In this document: in pieces, positions 62,301 to 64,000 of the stretch | Layout: each line of letters opens with the position of its first letter | Numbering within the stretch: position 1 is the stretch's first letter | From: Murinocardiopsis flavida | Lineage (GTDB): Bacteria > Actinomycetota > Actinomycetes > Streptosporangiales > Streptosporangiaceae | Assembly (NCBI RefSeq): GCF_003014485.1 | Contig: NZ_PYGA01000007.1 | Coordinates: 202,569-266,568 of the forward strand | Direction: 5' to 3' | Length of the DNA: 64,000 nucleotides | Notes under the pieces: model-generated | The model's input: the letters and a program-made list of their open reading frames with translations, nothing else | Told to the model about the DNA's origin: nothing | The model's database searches: none | Program-made: the position numbers and the translations under genes

Positions 62301-64000
62301 CGGCCAGTCCACCCCCACCCCGCACACGAACACCCGCCCCACCGATTCGAGGAACCGGTCCAGGCCCCCTTCGCCGCGGCGCAGCGACCCCACCACCGCA
62401 CCCCCGGCGGCTTCCACCAGTTCTTGGACCCCGACCCCCAGCACCGGGTGCGCGCTCACCTCCACCACCACCCCGCGCCCCTCCGACACCAACTGCTCGA
62501 CCACCCCGGCGAAGCCCACCGGCAACCGCAGATTCCAGTACCAGTACTGCGCCCCCAACTCCGTGCCCGCCACCACCTCACCGCGCACCGTGGAGTAGAA
62601 CGGCACCCGCCCCGCCCCCGGCACAATGGGTTCAAGTGCTGCGATCAGCTCCTCGCGGACCTGCTCCACCTGGACCGAATGCGAGGCGTAATCCACCGCG
62701 ATCCGCCGCACCCGCACCCCCTCCGCAGACCACTCCCGGACGAGGTTCTCGACAGCCGTGGTGTCCCCCGACACCACCACCGAGGACGGCCCGTTCACCG
62801 CCGCCACCGACACCCCACCCCACGCCGGATCCGCACCCGCGTCCGAACCCGCAGCGGCCGCGTCGGCGTCGAGGCGCTCCTGCACCTGCTCCGGGCTGAG
62901 CGCGACCGCGGCCATCGCCCCCGCCCCCGCCAGCGAACCCGCGATGATCCGGCTGCGCTCCGCGACCACCCGCGCCCCGTCCGCCAGCGACAGCACCCCC
63001 GCCACACACGCCGCCGCGACCTCCCCCTGGGAATGCCCCACCACCGCCGAGGGCCGGACCCCCACCGCCTCCCACAGGGCGGCCAGGGCGACCATCACCG
63101 CCCACGACACCGGCTGGACCACCTCCACCCGCTCCAACGACGCCGCATCGGCATCCCCCCGGGCCACCGCGAGCACATCGAAATCCACGAACGGGCCCAA
63201 CGCCGCCGCGCACTCGGCCATGCGTGCGGCGAACACCGGCGACTCCGCCAAAAGCCGGGCCCCCATCCCCACCCACTGGGTCCCCTGACCCGGAAACGCA
63301 AACACCACCTGAGCACCCGCGCTTGCGCCCGAACCCGCGCCTGCGCCCGCGCTTGCGGTCCCGCGCACCACCCCGGACGGCTCCCGCCCCGCCGCGACCT
63401 CCTCCAAAAGCCCGGCCAGCTCGGCGGTGTCGCGGGCCAGCACCACCGCCCGATGCTCCAACCCCGCCCGGCCCGCCCCGGCCGTCACCCCCACATCCAC
63501 CACCGACACACCAGACCCATCGGCCCGGTCCTGCCGGTTCTGACGATTTCCCTGGTCCTGGTCGCGGAGGAACCCGGCCCACCGGGCCGCGGTCGCCTCC
63601 AACCCCGCCCCACTCGCCCCCGACACCACCACCGGCACCGGCATCAGGACAGACGTCTCCCCTGAGATCGGGGCAGACTCCTGCCCGGACACCGCGCTCA
63701 GCCGGTCCCACGCCACCACCACCGGCCCCGCACCGGAACCGTCCCCCGACACCGGGGCAGACCCCTCCGACGCACCCCCAACCGAAACCGGCACCTCGAC
63801 CGGCACCTCCTCAGGGGCCTCCTCCACGATCAGATGCGCGTTCGTCCCACTCACCCCGAACGACGACACCCCCGCCCGCCGCACACCCTCCCCCTGCGCC
63901 TTGGTCCACGCCACCTCCTCCCTCAACAACCGCACCCCACCCCCCGCCCACGCCACATGCGACGACGGCTCACCCACATGCAACGACCGCGGCAACACCC
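59394..64000 (-). CDS. Modular type I polyketide synthase, terminal module with thioesterase (5' partial)
   Basis: The last 1534 visible residues of a PKS; the frame runs off the window. Numbering from the first visible GTG-type codon at 63998, the end of a KS (GVSSFGVSGTNAHLIVEEAP) is at 43-62. AT at about 232-530 has Ser323 in GHSQGE and YASH at 437-440, which predicts methylmalonyl-CoA. An inactive structural half precedes the KR at about 870-1050 (TGGTGGVG; Ser1008, Tyr1021, Trp1013), predicted A1-type from Trp and no His three before Tyr. ACP carries Ser1189 in GFDSLTAMEL. TE is at about 1280-1534 with Cys1376 in GYCAGG and His1500 in GDHLSML. No DH or ER, so the last extension ends at the hydroxyl stage before chain release. 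Confidence 0.93.
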   Translation of the reverse strand, partial: VLPRSLHVGEPSSHVAWAGGGVRLLREEVAWTKAQGEGVRRAGVSSFGVSGTNAHLIVEEAPEEVPVEVPVSVGGASEGSAPVSGDGSGAGPVVVAWDRLSAVSGQESAPISGETSVLMPVPVVVSGASGAGLEATAARWAGFLRDQDQGNRQNRQDRADGSGVSVVDVGVTAGAGRAGLEHRAVVLARDTAELAGLLEEVAAGREPSGVVRGTASAGAGAGSGASAGAQVVFAFPGQGTQWVGMGARLLAESPVFAARMAECAAALGPFVDFDVLAVARGDADAASLERVEVVQPVSWAVMVALAALWEAVGVRPSAVVGHSQGEVAAACVAGVLSLADGARVVAERSRIIAGSLAGAGAMAAVALSPEQVQERLDADAAAAGSDAGADPAWGGVSVAAVNGPSSVVVSGDTTAVENLVREWSAEGVRVRRIAVDYASHSVQVEQVREELIAALEPIVPGAGRVPFYSTVRGEVVAGTELGAQYWYWNLRLPVGFAGVVEQLVSEGRGVVVEVSAHPVLGVGVQELVEAAGGAVVGSLRRGEGGLDRFLESVGRVFVCGVGVDWPAVFTGSGGQSAAGLPTYAFQRQRYWLNPAPAPVGVDHFWQSVSAEEPDELAARMGVDPAAVRVVLPALEKMREQDRERSLADEWRYKLTWRPVHGRKAGDLVGRWLVLVPEGLAEDKAARAIMDGLQALDGVPVQILPVAADSREGLAEAIRTAADGDGDQAEVAGVVSLLALDDDPHPVHPGMSQGMAATILAVQALADAAVSAPFWLVTRCGVVVEEAHEPVSPEQSALWGLGAVLALDQPRSWGGLIDMPADPDGSDVGELVAALSQPGEDQVAIRRGATWARRLERAPVGAAGPPQGEWRPHGTVLVTGGTGGVGANVARWLAREGAEHLVLVSRSGSAAAGVQELVAELTASGARVSVVACDVADRGALRDAVAGVAEWSELTGVLHAAGVGHDGVPLGETTLAEFSAATRAKVMGAANLAELLADHPLDVFLMFSSGAAVWGQGGMAPYAAANAYLDGLVWQRRANGLNGSAIAWGAWGGGGMVDAFGAEQMAKFGIRVMPPEPLTTLIGQVVAGGESHLVVADIDWRRFAPVFAMARPRPLMTGIADYTRALTESEPSDDASAAAAFRTALAEMSEPDRVDELTRVIRESAARVLGHTTPDSMGAGQHFLEAGFDSLTAMELRNKLNATTGVQVPTTAVFDHATPAELARHLAAEFVAGKRALAGGAEAPEAPTSGETLSDLLRGAIASGKIHEGLDVLEVTAKLRPSFAGPEEVVSPTEPVRLASGPNLPRLYCFSTPMVLGGAAQFARLATHFQGVRDVYALPVPGFGPDEALPETVDAVVRTWAQTITATDEPFALLGYCAGGMFAHAAATLLEEAGTPPSGLVLLDVFLPETSIIDDLGYQLVEGMFAREESFGPFTSARLAAMGRYYRLFQQMRLGDTAAPVLFIRPDTPLPSGPEGIRSREGNWRSSWAEAHDLREVRGDHLSMLEGESASMAGAIEPWLSGLARHPEGRGDGAR

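Overview
The window is very GC-rich, with strong G/C preference at third codon positions, GTG and TTG starts, many 4-base ATGA/GTGA gene overlaps, an IdeR/DmdR-type iron box, lipobox solute-binding proteins and the end of a modular type I polyketide synthase. Together these point to a filamentous actinomycete (Streptomyces/Nocardiopsis-like). The species cannot be named from sequence alone. Most of the window is catabolic and accessory metabolism in compact operons, each with its own regulator.

Layout. 1-1.7 kb: end of an error-prone DnaE2-type polymerase. 1.8-10.3 kb: an aldarate/uronate island with an IclR regulator, uronate dehydrogenase, a sugar ABC importer lacking its ATPase, 5-dehydro-4-deoxyglucarate dehydratase, glucarate dehydratase and an unrecognised coupled protein. 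10.3-14.4 kb: FKBP isomerase, STAS protein, a Phd/RelE toxin-antitoxin pair with a small third gene, a DUF4287/SRPBCC protein with an (EQ)7 start, and manA. 14.7-18.9 kb: GH38 alpha-mannosidase and an iron-regulated siderophore-binding lipoprotein. 19-21.8 kb: gluconate permease, FadR-type repressor and gluconokinase, with matching operators. 21.8-34.4 kb: an IclR regulator and a large methyl/one-carbon island: sarcosine oxidase soxBDAG, dimethylglycine oxidase, purU, a DmdA/GcvT-like methyltransferase, a MetV-like Cys-rich protein and metF. These genes share CGCAAC repeats at 19-bp spacing. 34.4-41.7 kb: GNAT, CPBP protease, a NarL-type two-component pair, TetR plus MFS exporter, and a MoeA-like protein. 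41.8-42.1 kb: tRNA-Gly(GCC), tRNA-Cys(GCA) and tRNA-Val(GAC).

42.2-57.2 kb is the most unusual part. It holds two NCS2 nucleobase permeases, a TRZ/ATZ-type amidohydrolase (deaminase), UbiD and UbiX, a CobW-type GTPase, a second amidohydrolase of the decarboxylase type, a FadR/FCD-type GntR regulator, a LacI regulator and a lone molybdopterin subunit of the xanthine dehydrogenase family. Two intergenic regions 6 kb apart are diverged copies of each other. Each carries a TTGCATG-type palindrome, a matching minus-strand promoter and a conserved pair of predicted hairpins. This suggests one co-regulated pathway for an imported N-heterocycle, probably a carboxylated or amino-substituted nucleobase-like compound, not matching a standard purine operon.

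57.3-64 kb: a NUDIX hydrolase, a macrolide-type (EryCIII-like) glycosyltransferase and the final module of a type I PKS (KS end-AT-KR-ACP-TE), probably the edge of a glycosylated polyketide cluster continuing past the window. The thioesterase has Cys in place of the usual nucleophilic Ser.
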